DNA of 64,000 nucleotides. It comes from Brachypodium distachyon. Taxonomy: Eukaryota; Streptophyta; Magnoliopsida; Poales; Poaceae. The stretch spans positions 41,939,237 through 42,003,236 of the forward strand of contig NC_016133.3 of NCBI RefSeq assembly GCF_000005505.3, read 5' to 3'. The notes under the pieces were generated by a model. The model worked only from the letters and a program-made list of their open reading frames with translations, was not told the DNA's origin and made no database searches. The position numbers were made by a program, and so were the translations under genes. Below, one piece after another: positions 35,041 through 46,764 of the stretch; position 1 is the stretch's first letter; each line of letters begins with the position of its first letter.

Positions 35041-35958
35041 CATCCGTATATAACCCGGTCCTCCGTTGACCGCATCGATCGATCGCGCGCACATGGCGTG
35101 GATGTTTACGCGGCCGCGTCTTTGTTTTCCGTTGTTTACCTCGTCTTCCGCGAATGAACGAAGGAACGGTGAACAGGGATCAATCCAACGTCAACATCGT
35201 GCTCTTCAGACATGGCCAGGGGGACTTTTTTTTTTTGCCAGGGGGACGTTCCCGTCTGAGGAAACAGACGTTTTATACGTACTACCCGTGGAACCTTCCT
35301 AGCTAGCTAGGTGTACGTATTCTACGTATTCTTGCATCGTAGACGACGACGGCTTGGGCCACTTGCTAGGAGTAGTACACGATTTATCACTACTACTCGA
35401 CAAGAAGAAGGTCAGCTGTTTTCCTGAAGAAAAAGAAAGAGAAGGTCAATTCGTACGTACGTGCACGTGGAGGAGGAGGGGAACCGCCGGCCGGGTTTCG
35501 GATTGGTTGCAGATCATTCTTACGATGTTCTTTTTTGGCCTGCTATTACTTTTCAACGCGAAACTCGAAAGGGTATGCATTTGGGGAATGCCGCAGATAG
35601 CGATCGATATATATAGATACCGCTCGCAGGGAGCAGGTAACATTGTACACTCCACTTGTTGGTAAAAGGGACAGCGATCCCTGAACTTGAGACTTTGACC
35701 AGATAGTAGTATTTCTTAGTAGGAAATTACAAAATTGCTTATCTATGGAGTACATGTTTTCAATTGTCTGGTTCAAATATTATTTTGTATTTATATTTAT
35801 TTCCTATTTATGGAGCATTATATATTTCTAGTCAAAATTAGAGAAGTTAGGTCGCTTGTTTTACTATTTCCGAACAGAGGTCCGGTGGTTGGTTCACAAA
35901 CAGCAGTTACGTTGGAGTAATACTACTCACCGGTTGGCCCTATATAAATATATGTTCG

Positions 35959-36142
35959 ATTTTGCTATTTCTTAGACGACTTAGAAATAGTTATTTCTTA
36001 ATTGATGATAACAATTTTTTGATTCAATTATTGCGATTCGTGTAAGATTAATGTAAGTCTGATGGATAAAAAAAAATTGGATGGTCACGATTGTTGATTG
36101 AGAAATAATTATTTCTTAGACGACTGAGAAATAGACACTCCC
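35959..36142. mobile_element. Mutator-type MITE, copy 1
   Basis: A 184-bp insert absent from unit 2, flanked by ATATATGTTCG (35948-35958) and ATATATCTTCG (36143-36153): an 11-bp duplication with one mismatch, the size expected for Mutator-like elements. Ends carry the inverted motif CTATTTCTTAG...CTGAGAAATAG. The empty site in unit 2 reads ATATATGCTCG (near 45050). Confidence 0.75.
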
Positions 36143-36575
36143 ATATATCTTCGTGGGCCGGGAGAAGAGAACTACTGTACAATACACTAGGCTGCACCAG
36201 TTGTACAACGGGCCTCGACAAAGAGCAAGGCGAATCAACCGGTCTTGGCGAATAGAAATCAAGGGCGATGCAAATGTCAACGTGACGATTGCATATCGAT
36301 ACACACGACAATAAATCAACATGTATATGTAATGGCCGCTAGCATGTGTTCGCAGGCACGTGCAATTTGATCGATCGATGACTAGTGCAGAGGGAACAGG
36401 TACATAGAACCTTCTTAGGCCAGTAGTACCTCTTGTTCCAAAGTCCAGTCGCTGGTTGTATATCGTCCATGTATACACAAGTACGTACATACAATAATAC
36501 TATACTGATATATTTCCTCTGATCTTGTATTCTTGACTAAAATTTGCTCAAATATCACTGCTACAGAAAGGGTTA

Positions 36576-36795
36576 TCAGTAACGGTCGAAAACAGTATCA
36601 GTAACGGGCGGGGCCGCTGTTACTAACTTCCTGCCAGTAATGATGGTCATCATCAGTAACGGTCGCTCCGACCGTTACTGATGTACAATCATCAGTGGCG
36701 GGCGGCCCGACCGTTACTGATGATGCCCGCAATCAGTGACGGTCACGTTTCCACGCCCGTCCCATCAGTGTCAGGCGAGTGACCGACACTGATAC
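36576..36795. repeat. Left subterminal hairpin array of the CACTA element
   Basis: Alternating ATCAGTAACGGTCG and CGACCGTTACTGAT motifs, in tandem and inverted order (for example 36666-36700), form repeated short hairpins. Such subterminal repeats are the known binding sites of the small CACTA protein (TNPA in En/Spm). Confidence 0.8.
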
Positions 36796-37079
36796 TTTTT
36801 CAGTAATTAAAAAAAATTAAAACCACAGAAAATACACAACATTTATACACAACACATATATTTCGAATACACAGCACAGCACATATATTTTGAATTAAAA
36901 CCACAACCACATCATTTAAAGCATACAAATGTATATAAAGCCGCATCATTTAAAGCATATAAAGCATACAAATGTATCTCACTTCACGACATTGATTACC
37001 GCACATGTACCCCCTCGGCACGATGGCCGGCCCCTTCTCCAATGACCCGACACGATGGTCGGGCCCACAATTCATTACT

Positions 37080-37340
37080 CAATTCTACAAAATAGCATAT
37101 AAAACAGCATGTATAGCATTTAAAACACCTAGAATAACATATAAAACAGCATGTATATAGCATATAAAAAACCTAAAATCATATAAACAACATGTATATC
37201 ATATAAACAACATGTATATATATCATATAGACAGCATGTATATATCATATATATGACAACAACTAATTTGACACACTTAATATGAGCATTATTCTCCTAT
37301 GGGCATATATATGACAACATATATGATAGCATTATTCTCC
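37080..37340. repeat. A+T-rich short tandem repeats in the CACTA element
   Basis: Irregular repeats of about 20 bp built on CATATAAACAACATGTATAT and TATATCATATAGACAGC. No coding capacity. Confidence 0.7.
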
Positions 37341-37439
37341 TATCATATATATGACAACAACTAATTTGACACACTCAAATCCTAACCTTAATTTCATGGG
37401 GAATCAAATCCTAACTCTAATTTCATGGGGACTCAAATC

Positions 37440-38044
37440 CTAACCCTAACCTGTGTCGGAGGAGGAGGGCGCGGGCTCGGGCGTCGGGGAGGAGGGAGAC
37501 GGCGGCGCTGGGTCGCAGGACGTCGGCGGTAGGCTCGGGGAGGAGGGAGACGGCGGCGGCGGGCTTGGGGACGAGGACGCGGGGTGGCGCCGGGCTTCAA
37601 GCGCGGTGGCGAGGACGACGAGGCGGCGGGCTCCGGGCGCGGTGGCGAGGACGAGGACGAGGAGGTCGGCGGCGGGCTCGGGGCAGCGCGGGGTGGACGG
37701 CGGCGCGGCACGAAAATCGGGCAGGGCTTTGCCCGCGCTAGGGTTAAGTCCAACTGCTGGTCGCTCTGTGTGTTGAGGACGCGCGGGCGGAATAACCTTA
37801 AATTGTTCTAGGTGTTCCTTTATATACCCTAGACTCATCAGTAACGGGCGGGTAAGGTACCGGACCGTTACTGATGTTCCTTCAATCATCAGTACCGGGC
37901 GGGATACAACGCAACCGCCACTGATGTTCTCCTATGAGCAATGCCCAACAACACATCAGTAACGGTCGCTTCCTAACCCGACCGTTACTGATGTGTGCCT
38001 ATACTCATCAGTAATGGGCACATAACCAAGCAACCGTTACTGAT
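37440..38044 (-). promoter_or_regulatory. Internal hairpin array followed by a TATA box and G+C-rich exon-like block
   Basis: A third array of ATCAGTAACGG/CCGTTACTGAT hairpins (37837-38044) lies well inside the element. Reading leftward on the minus strand it is followed by GGGTATATAAAGGAAC (about 37815-37831) and a G+C-rich Pro/Ala/Ser-coding block (37440-37800). The same order, hairpin array then TATA-like then G+C-rich exon, occurs at the right end (43553-43952, 43539, 43200-43530). It may be a second promoter and first exon, or the remains of a related element. Confidence 0.5.
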
Positions 38045-38317
38045 GTGTTCCCATACTTGTTGAGCTTTGTACCAATTTAAATTACAGGAACGTTTAAAAA
38101 ATTTAAAACCTGTCCTTTTGAGTGTTTTAGGACATGTACTTGTCACATTCAATAGATGAAACAAAAAGGTTGAACTTTGATGAATAAATTCATGCATTTT
38201 GTCTAGATTTTTTTGCTAAATTTGGATTGAATTTTTGGGAGTGACAAAGCCATGTATACACAAAAGTACATCGATCACACATAATTTCACTTAGTACAAA
38301 GTTTGCATTCAAATTAA

Positions 38318-41300
38318 CTACAAGTACATTACAATGTGACTACTGGCATTCTCCTTCCTTCGGTAAGTCATAACTTGACTCCTCGCAGTAGTGTTTCTGA
38401 GGTAGGGTTTTTGTGGTATTTTCTCGTTCTCGTTCCCATCACTTCTTCTTTTTCCTCTCCTTTTCCTCGTTAATATTGTGTGTTCCACTTCTTCGTCATC
38501 TGCGGCGGTCGTCGGATCATGAAAACTTTCGTAGTCTTCTTGTGAAGTAACCCCGTCCACTTCAACAATGCTTCTTTTCCCTCTTCTTACTACGACGCGG
38601 CATTTATTTGCCGGATCGTCTATATAGAATACCTGCTTGCATTGTTTAGCAAAGACCCATGGTTCCTCTCTTGCCGGGATTTTTCTCACGTCAACTTGTT
38701 CACAAGGGATCTCAGGAGGTAGCACCATCGTCGTGAACCTGTGACTTTCTTCTTTGTCACCTTTGGTCCATCTTACATGGAACATTGGGATCTTTGTAAT
38801 CGAGTACTCCAATTCCCAGATCTCCTTGATAACACCGAAGAACGCTTTGGTTTTGCTATTGTCGTCAGTCGCGGTCTCAGAAGTCATGACTACACCACTA
38901 TTTTGATACGTGCTTTTACGGTCCTGAGACGCTGTGAAATCATAGGGGATGTGTAACATTGGCGAGTGTTTAGTGAAACATTGATGTGGATACCTTGGGT
39001 AATATGGATACTTATGTGATAATATGTATCTTGTTTAGACTTAGTGCTTTGCTAGTGGTGAGTTGATCCATTAGTTTTTTATGTGAAAACATGGCGTGAG
39101 TTGTGTGGAACTTACCATGAGTCAAGTCGTTGACTTGTACTCGTACTGGTTATTTGTGCGTTTGCTTTCAGGTGTTGCCGGAGCTATAGGAACGTGGTCG
39201 ATGACGGGATCGAGGGACGAAGCTTGGGAGAAGCTGAGATCGAGGATCAAGGTCATGCGGGACGTTCATGCGAAGGAAAAATGAAAGTGAAGGCTACAAT
39301 GATCCGGGAGGGCACCGGTTTGTCGTACGTTGTTTATACTGAAGATGTATGGTATTGGAGATATTTGACACGTGATGGTCGAGTTTTGAAGGCATCAAAG
39401 GAAGAGTTGATGGCATGGAGTGGCATCGACGTGAAGACATATAGGTCCAGCCGTGGCTAGACGAGAGCTGTTTAAAGATTAAACAGTAGAGTCATCAAGA
39501 TTGGTGTCCGATGGAAACGTGTTCCACAAGAAATTTGTGTGCGTCATCGAGACGAACAATTTTTCTTTTGGAGTCATCTTAATCCGAGGTCGTATGCGGG
39601 CCCCACGGGCAGAATACCGACTGGGACAGAGGAGTTCGTGTTGGATTCGGACTCGGTTTAGGGTCGCGAATTTTCCCTTATAAATAGAGGGCGTCCTAGC
39701 TAGGGTTTTAGCAAGGACGTGAGGGAACTCAGAGTTTTTGATCTAGATCAATTCTTCGAGAGTTCTTGGATGCATGGTTCCATCTTTTATAATCGATCAA
39801 CATCGTTGCAATAAAGAGATTCGTAGACGGCGTCATCTCTGTTCTTCTCGAATCTTCGTGAAATCTTTCTGCTAGATCTTTCTAACATTTTGGTGCAGCT
39901 TTCTCATAAGATCATAACACGTTGCTGCAGGTTTCTCATGAGATCAAGGGAAGATTGCGATTAATTCATCTTTCTCGTTATTCCTCGAAATCAATTATAG
40001 ATTAATTCTCGTAACTTTCTGTCAGTTGTTACTGTTTTGATCATATCTTCTAATTGGTACGTCCGATTGAGAGGATTATTGTTGGGTTGGTTAGATAATT
40101 TCAATACCTTTCTTTTGCATATTCATACGTATTTTTTGGTTCATCCAATCAAAAGTTACGACTGTTTTATTATCATGGACAGAAAGGTGATTTAGGGTTT
40201 AAACTTTCGGGAAAAAATTTAATTTGCTTCCGCGCAATCATTCACCCCCCCTCTGATTGCCTATCTCGATCTCACAGACGCAATATAGAAGTTATAGCCG
40301 TTGATCGCATATGATTGCCAAGTAGAGACGTGGTAAGTAGGTTCCCATGACAAACATGCAACCGTCTCTTCAGATTCATCGGTCGTCTTCCTACCGTACC
40401 AATAATTCTTCAGCCACGCTGCGAATGTTTTATTGTGCTCCCAGTGGATCCAGACTTCTCCTCTTTTAGGGTTTTCATTTCGCAGTTGTTCCATGTGCAT
40501 TTTCTGATAAGGCCGTTAGCAATCGACAGTTTGCAACATAACCAAATGTGCTCTTTTCAAAGTCAACTTTCCTTTCTCTTCCATACACATTAAGGAATGT
40601 ATGTCCAAGGCCATCTTCTCCATCGAGCTTGCCCTTGTGCCGTGATTCGGGAACACCTATTGATTTCTGATCGGCCAACCAATCCGTGCAGAACTCGATG
40701 CACTCTTCTGCCCTGAAGCCTTCCACGATGCTACCTTCCGAACGCGATCTGTTACGAACGTAGCGCTTCAAAACCCCGTTATATTGTTTGGGGCCATACA
40801 TGTTATGCAGGAACGAGGGCCCTATGGACAAGATCTCATCGCATATGTGGATCATTAGATGGACCATGATATTGAAGAATGATGGAGGGAAGAACATCTC
40901 GAGTTCGCACAGAATCTGTATCATACTATCCTGCAGTATTTGGCATCGTTTAACAGTGATTGACTTCTGCGAGATGCTGTCAAAAAAGTCAGAAAGCTTC
41001 ATGATTGTCTCCCTGATTGCGACTGGAAGTAACTGAGTGAGTATGACATGGCAGTCGTGAAACTTCATGCCAGATAGCTTGTGACTCTTCATGTCAACTA
41101 GATGCTTGATGCTCGACGAGTAGTTCGATGGAACTTTTATGCCCTGCAGGCACTGGCACATCCTATGCAACTCGTCTTTGTACAGGTTGTAACATGCAAG
41201 ACGACACCGCGTGGTCACCTTCACGAAACCATTCCTGTCGGCTGCCGACACTTGATCTTTGCCCCACAACTCTTTTCTGATAGACATGAGTTCCAAGTCC

Positions 41301-43117
41301 TTCCTTGCATTGGGTCCATCTTTCGTCTTCTCTGGAATGTTCATCAACAACCCCAGCACGCTATCGCATACATTTTTCTCCACGTGCATGACATCTATGC
41401 TGTGTCGGCATTCTAAATGTTCCCAGTACTCCAGGTCCCAGAATACGGACCTCCTTTTCCACACGACGCCTTCAGGTTCCTTATATTTCTTCGCAGCAAT
41501 CTTTCCGACGACAACTTCAAGATCGTTCACAATTTTGAGAATTTGCATACCAGACTTCTCCTTCGACGCTGTCCCGTGCTCCGTCTTCCCATTGAACCTT
41601 TCCTTGCCATCCCTCCAAGGGTCTTTAGCATCCAACCACTTTCGGTGGCCCATGTAAACAATTTTGGATGAAACGGGCAATTTTTCTGATGTCGTGTTTT
41701 CCCCGCACTTTGTACAGGCCTTGTAGCCATGTGTCACATGGCATGAAGTATTTCCATTCGCGGGGTAGTCATGCACACAGGTCAGAAGCGCTGCTCTAAT
41801 CGTGAAGTACTCCCTGTTTGCGTCCCAAACCACTCTGTCAGGGTTCCAAAGCTGCTTCAGCTCATCCTTCACTAGCTGCAGATACACATTTAGGTCAGCT
41901 CCCGGCTGCTTTGGACTCTGTATGGGCATGCACAGGTGGATGTACTTTCTCTTCATGATTAACCATGGAGGAAGGTTGTAGACAAACAAAATCACGGGCC
42001 ATGTGTTGTGCTTGTTGCTCATGTTTCCGAAAAGATTTATCTCATCAGTGCTGAGACCGAGCCTCAGCTTTCTGGGCTCCTCGCCGAAATCTGGAAATGC
42101 CGCGTCGAAGTTACTCCACTGAGTCCCATCGGTAGGGTGTCTTAGAACCCCAGGTTCTTCCACACGGTAGTGCCCGTCAGGATCAAATGCTGCCTGCGCC
42201 GGATCGTGATGGACGAGATACCTCTCGTCCTTAATGTTTTGCATCCAACACTCAACTCGGCCACCTGCCGTAAGATACCAGACAGTCTTTATCGGCCCAC
42301 CCTTCATCACTTCTTCCCCGTCGTCTTTGCCAGCTCTGGCGTTTTTCTTCTTGTATCTCGATGCACCGCGTATGTGGCAACTCTCATGTTTCTCGTACTC
42401 TCCAATGTATACCATGCAGTCGTTTGGACATGAATGATGTTTCACGCGATCTAATCTAAGCAGGCATGTAATCTTCTTCGCCTCGTATGTGCTCTTGGGC
42501 AACTTGTTTGGCTATGCAAAAACCGAAGCAACGTAACTCAACAAGTCCATGAAGCCCTTGTCTGACCAGCATGATGCTCCCTTCAGCCTCAAAAGTTCGA
42601 GCGTTACTTCGAGCACGTTGTTTTCTTCGCTAGCTCCATCATACAAGGGTGTGTTTGCGTCCTCAAACAATTTTTTGAACTGAGCACACTCTGCCTCATC
42701 TTCGGGGTCCTCTAGCTGGTCCCGTAGGTACGGGTCATCTAGCATTTCGACAATCCTGCCACATGAAGCTCCTTCACCTTCCACATTAGCCTCCTCATCG
42801 ACCCTTATTTCTTCCTCGGAATCATTCGCCAGATCATACTGCAGGACATGATCATCTTCGCTACCGCTACCGACATCAACCGCATCCTCCCCGTGACAAG
42901 TCCAGCGTGAATAACCTTCCACAAAACCCGATGCTAGCACGTGCATCTCAACATCTTCAGGCTTCATCATGCATCTGTTTCCACATTTGCGACATGGACA
43001 ACACATCATCACAAGTCCTTTTCGTTCCATATCACCTTTCACGACTCCAAAAAAGACCGTCCATTCGGTTATCCATCGAGCATTGATTCTTTCCGTGGCG
43101 TACATCCAAGAACGGTT
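38318..43117 (-). pseudogene. TNP2-type CACTA transposase (Transposase_21), broken
   Basis: Minus strand. After an intron acceptor near 43118: a Transpos_assoc domain (RSWMY...CPCRKCGN...SGFVEGYSRWTCHGE, about 43110-42890); the LPKSTYEAKK and SCPNDCMVYIGEYE block opening the Transposase_21 core (42500 to about 41370, with LGLSTDEINLFGN and SIDVMHVEKNVCDSVLGLLMN); DUF4218 (41190-40600, KFHDCHVILTQLLPVAI, LKRYVRNRSRSEGSI); then a DUF4216-like C-terminus (FFGVIKEIWELEY, near 38840), ending at 38318. Breaks: an in-frame TAG at 42512-42514, a frame change near 40496, and the solo LTR (38933-40276). The catalytic region is long and otherwise well kept, so loss of function is fairly recent. No intact transposase can be made. 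Confidence 0.88.
38933..40276 (+). mobile_element. Solo LTR (1,344 bp, Copia-like) inside the transposase
   Basis: Ends TGTGAAATC and GATCTCACA (inverted, one mismatch), flanked by the 5-bp duplication GACGC (38928-38932, 40277-40281). It interrupts the transposase frame between a sequence reading NFYIAS and one reading ASQDRKSTYQNSG. A TATA box (CTTATAAATAG, 39678-39688) marks the transcription direction as plus. The C-rich block before the end (CACCCCCCCTCTG near 40245) is common at the 3' end of grass Copia LTRs. No internal coding region remains, which indicates LTR-LTR recombination. Confidence 0.85.
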
Positions 43118-43552
43118 CTTCAATCTACAACACAATACACAAGAAAAAACACAAAGTAAAATAGTTAGCCTAATAATTAACAAGGGATTAAAGGGTTAAT
43201 TAACCGAGCCTAAGGGCTAACTAAAAATTTGAAATTGGGGACATTCGGAGAGAAGTTGGAGGCCGGAGAGAAAGATCAGGAGGAGAGAGTGCTCGCAAGG
43301 GAGAAAGAAGCTCGGGGCTCCAAAAATGGAGCTCACCGACGAACGGCGGCCGGATCTGGAGATGGGGCCGGCTGAGGGGAGATAGGAGGAAGGGAGAGGA
43401 GGAAGGAGCTCGTACCTGCAACTGGGCTAGGCCGCTGTCAGGATTTCGGCATGGCTTCGCCGGTGTCGGTCGCGGAAGTGGCCGCAGCTAGTCAGTGATG
43501 ACGCGCAGCACGACCAGTTGCGGCTCTATCCAGCGTATTTAAACCGCGAGAG

Positions 43553-43952
43553 TTATCGGTGTCGGTCAGGACAAACGCGCCCGTTACTGATAACAGGAGA
43601 GACATCACTAACGGTCGTTGTATGGGCGACCGCGAGTGATGTACAAAACATCAGTGGCGGTCGCGCCACCATCGACCGTTACTGATATGGTGTGTGCATC
43701 AGTGGCGGGCCCGTTCGGGCGACCGTTAGTGATGTACCACTCATCACTAACGGTCGTCCACTCAGCGACCGCCACTGATGACTCTCGCGGGGAATGATGG
43801 TACATCAGTGGCGGTCGCCTCGCGCGATCGTCACTGATGTATGGCTGAGCGGGGACGGACAGACCCCCGTCTGTTCATCAGTGACGATCGGGGCCGCGAC
43901 CGACAATGATGTGATTCATCACTAACGGTCGCGCCCGACCCGTTAGTGATGA
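43553..43952. repeat. Right subterminal hairpin array of the CACTA element
   Basis: About ten ATCA(G/C)T(A/G)(A/G)CGGTCG motifs and their inversions. A TATA-like GCGGTTTAAATACG lies just inward on the minus strand (near 43535-43548), suiting a promoter for the transposase transcript. Confidence 0.8.
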
Positions 43953-44192
43953 TCCGTGAGATATAGACCGATTTGTAGTAATGTATGGATATAGTTATTC
44001 TTAAAACGCGTCTACATATATGTAATATTTCGACAACAATTCAGTACGGGATTGAGTACGACGACTTGGCTTCCTATTGCATGTTTGTGGCGTCGTAAGT
44101 CTTGATGAATACTGTTAGTACTCGGCAAGGAGGTCAACGTCAATGATTCGCTGTAACATGCATGGGGGCGCGTCCGGGTGATTTACCATTCC

Positions 44193-45887
44193 ACATGGCG
44201 TGGATGTTTACGCGCCCGCGTCTTTGTATTTCGTTGTTTACCTCGTCTTCCGCGAATGAACGAAGGAAGGGTGAACGGGGGATCAATCCAACGTCAACGT
44301 CGTGCTCTGCGGACATGGCCAGCGGGACGTTCCCTTCTGAGGAAACAGACGTTTTATAAGTACCCGTGGAACCTTCCTAGCTACTCCGTACTGTAGTTAG
44401 TTGTACGTATTCTACGTGATGGTTTGTACTGTGTAGTCTTCTTGCATCGTAGACGACGGCGGCTTGGGCCACTTGCATACAGTTTATATATCTCACTACT
44501 CGCCAAGAAGAAGGTCAGCTGTTCTCCTGAAGAAAAAGAAAGAGAAGGTCAATTCGTACGTACGTGCACGTGGAGGAGGAGGGGAACCGGCCGGGTTTCG
44601 GATTGGTTGCAGATCATTCTTACCATGTTCCTTTTTCGCCTGCTCTTACTTTTCTACGCGAAACTCGAAAGGATATGCATTTGGGGAATGCCGCAGATAG
44701 CGATGGATATACTACTATAGATACCGCTCGCAGAAGCAGGTAACATTGTACTACACTCCACTTGTTGGTAAAAGGGATAGCGATCCTGGCCTGAACTTGA
44801 GACTTTGACCAGACAGTAGTATTTCTTAGTAGGAAATTACAAAATTGCTTATTTATGGAGTACATGTTTTCAATTGTTTGGTTCAAATATTATTTTGTAT
44901 ATATTTATATTTTTTCCTGCGATATTTCTAGTCAAAATTACAGAAGTTAGGTCGCTTGTTTTACTATTTTCGAACAGAGGCACGGTGGTTCACAAACAGC
45001 AGTTTGGAGTAATACTACTCACCGGTTGGCCCTGTATAAATATATGCTCGTGGGTCGGGAGAAGATAACTACTGTACAATATGTTGTGCAACTCCTGCCG
45101 GCTGGCCGGTTCCGAGGTTGCACACCAAGATCGTAATCGAACACACACAAAATCACGAAATACAATAAAGTAGATGAACACCAGAAAGTAGAGAGAAACA
45201 AGAAATCTTATTAATTTTTGATCTCAAGTATACGTACAAGGGGTAACCTCCTCTCCTTTATATAGGCCAATGGATAAGAGTCCACAACAAACTATTAGAT
45301 GGAAAAACGAGTCAACAGGAGAGTTGGTGGGGGACGCACCACTCGGTGAGCACCCCACCCCGTCGTTGGTTCCTCGACACAATAGACTAGGCTGCACCAG
45401 TTGTAGAACGGGCCTAGACAGAGAGCGAGGCGAATCAACCGGTCTTGGCGGCGAATAGAAATCAAGGGCGATGCAAATGTCAACGTGGCGATTGCATATC
45501 GATACACACAACAATAAATCAATATATGTATATATATGTAAATGGCTGCTAGCCTGTGTTCGCAGGCACGTGCAAGCAAGTTGATCGATCGATGACTACT
45601 GCAGAGGGAACAGGTACATAGAACCTTCTTAGGCTAGTACTCCTACCTCTTTGTCCCAAAGTCCAGTCGCTGCTGGTTGTATATCGTCTCCATGTATACA
45701 CAAGTACGTACATACAATAATACTATACTGATATACCCTAGATGATCGATCGACGACTTGGCTTCCTGCATGTTTGTGGCGCCGTAAGTCTTGATGAATA
45801 CTGTTTGTAGTACTCGGCAAGGAGGTCAACGTCAACCATTCGCTGTAACATGCATGGGGGCGCGTCCGGGTGATTTACCATTCCACA
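44193..45887 (+). repeat. Tandem duplication, unit 2
   Basis: Follows unit 1 directly: the junction CCATTCCAC|ATGGCGTGG lies at 44184-44201. It matches 35091-36512 and 44057-44192, apart from small indels and a private solo LTR (45082-45379). The short motif CAC/AC is shared by all three junctions, suggesting duplication through microhomology. Confidence 0.88.
45082..45379 (-). mobile_element. Solo LTR (298 bp) in duplication unit 2
   Basis: On the minus strand it runs from TGTCGAGGAACC to GTTGCACAACA, has TATATAAAGGAGAGG near 45248-45262, and is flanked by CAATA on both sides (45077-45081, 45380-45384). Unit 1 shows the empty site with a single CAATA (near 36178). Lineage unknown. Confidence 0.85.
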
Positions 45888-46764
45888 CGTCGCGTCGAGC
45901 TAGCAGAGAACGGCCGCTAGCTTATTTCCTTCTTCTTTCCTTATTCCATGCAAAGAAGAATTGACCGGCCGGTTGGCAATCAAAAACGATTTACTGATCC
46001 AGGAAAAAACATGCATGCATTGCCTCATAGGTTCGAGAAAAAAAGAAAGGAAGCTGTAGTACATCGTACGATTGCACCACTTATAATGTTAGTTTTCTCT
46101 ATTTGCTCCCGAACTTTGTAAAACTGATAATTAAGGTCTGGTGAACTTTTCAACCACTACCATATGGGCTTCCACACATTGTAACCTGCAAAGCCAGGTG
46201 AGACTAGTGTCCTTGGGCAAACATAGCAAAACCCCGCTCCACCAAGCTAAACCCCATTTCAGCTCGCGACTTTTCTCGCAAGCCAACTCCAACGACGTAC
46301 CTGGTAGCTTCTCACCAGAAGAAGAAAAAAAAAGTCGCTACCGTACCGTGTATCACATTTTCTCCCCAAGAAAAAGCTACAGGTCGAACTTGAGCCACAC
46401 GATGGATGGCTACATGCATCCACGTACGGCCATTCTCGACCAGAAACCCGAAGGTGCCAGGAAAAAAGAAAGAAAAAATCCGTTGAAATCGAATTAAAGG
46501 AAACTCGGTGCCCATAATTCCAGCCCCCTCACAGCCTCACTGTTTAAATAACCCACGCCGGCAGCCATGCCGCAGCACACAGCGCAGCTAGCAGAGATCC
46601 ATCGATAAGAGCACACGTAAGCTAACGCCCCCGTTTGAATATTTCGAGCAAGCAGTACCCCACGAGATCACGGCAGATTCGTACACGATACTGCCTCACT
46701 ACACCTACCTACCCAATTAATTAAGCTAGCCAAGCTTATATCAGCTTCCCCGGTCTATAAAACC
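45888..46764 (+). promoter_or_regulatory. Intergenic region and promoter of the lipoxygenase gene
   Basis: No coding sequence recognised. TGTTTAAATAACCC (46540-46553) is a plausible TATA region, putting transcription near 46575 and leaving a 5'UTR of about 190 bp. A second TATA-like TCTATAAAACC (46754-46764) abuts the ATG and is too close to serve it. Confidence 0.45.

Larger units (their letters stand above)
36556..43983 (-). mobile_element. CACTA (En/Spm) transposon with TNP2-type transposase, 7.4 kb
   Basis: The left end CACTGCTACAGAAAGGG (36556) and the right end, read inward as CATTACTACAAATCGGT (43983), are imperfect inverted repeats. TAT is duplicated on both sides (36553-36555, 43984-43986). 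Hairpin-forming subterminal repeats lie inside both ends. The transposase gene is on the minus strand with its 5' side at the right. The right terminus reads CATTA in place of CACTA, which may impair excision. It contains a solo LTR at 38933-40276. Confidence 0.9.
36513..44056. mobile_element. Stowaway MITE split by the CACTA transposon
   Basis: The halves 36513-36555 (TTTCCTCTGATCTTGTATTC...) and 43987-44056 (...CGACAACAATTCAGTACGGG) are the inverted arms of a Stowaway-like element of about 113 bp. They are bordered by TA at 36511-36512 and 44057-44058. Unit 2 lacks it (near 45737). It was present before the CACTA insertion. Confidence 0.65.
35091..44192 (+). repeat. Tandem duplication, unit 1 (split by later insertions)
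   Basis: Sequence from ACATGGCGTGGATG (35091) to about 36512, continued at 44057-44192 (GACTTGGCTTCC to CCATTCCAC), matches unit 2 (44193-45887) in order and orientation at high identity by eye. Unit 1 differs by three additions: a MITE (35959-36142), a split Stowaway element (36513-36555 and 43987-44056) and the CACTA transposon inside the latter. No coding capacity is visible in the duplicated sequence itself. Confidence 0.88.

Noticed and set aside
36576..36795. Regular short repeats that could suggest a CRISPR array
   Set aside because: They are inverted CACTA subterminal motifs without unique spacers, in a plant genome.
46141..46497. Plus-strand frame of 118 codons upstream of the lipoxygenase
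   Set aside because: No domain, unusual composition, and it overlaps the probable promoter.
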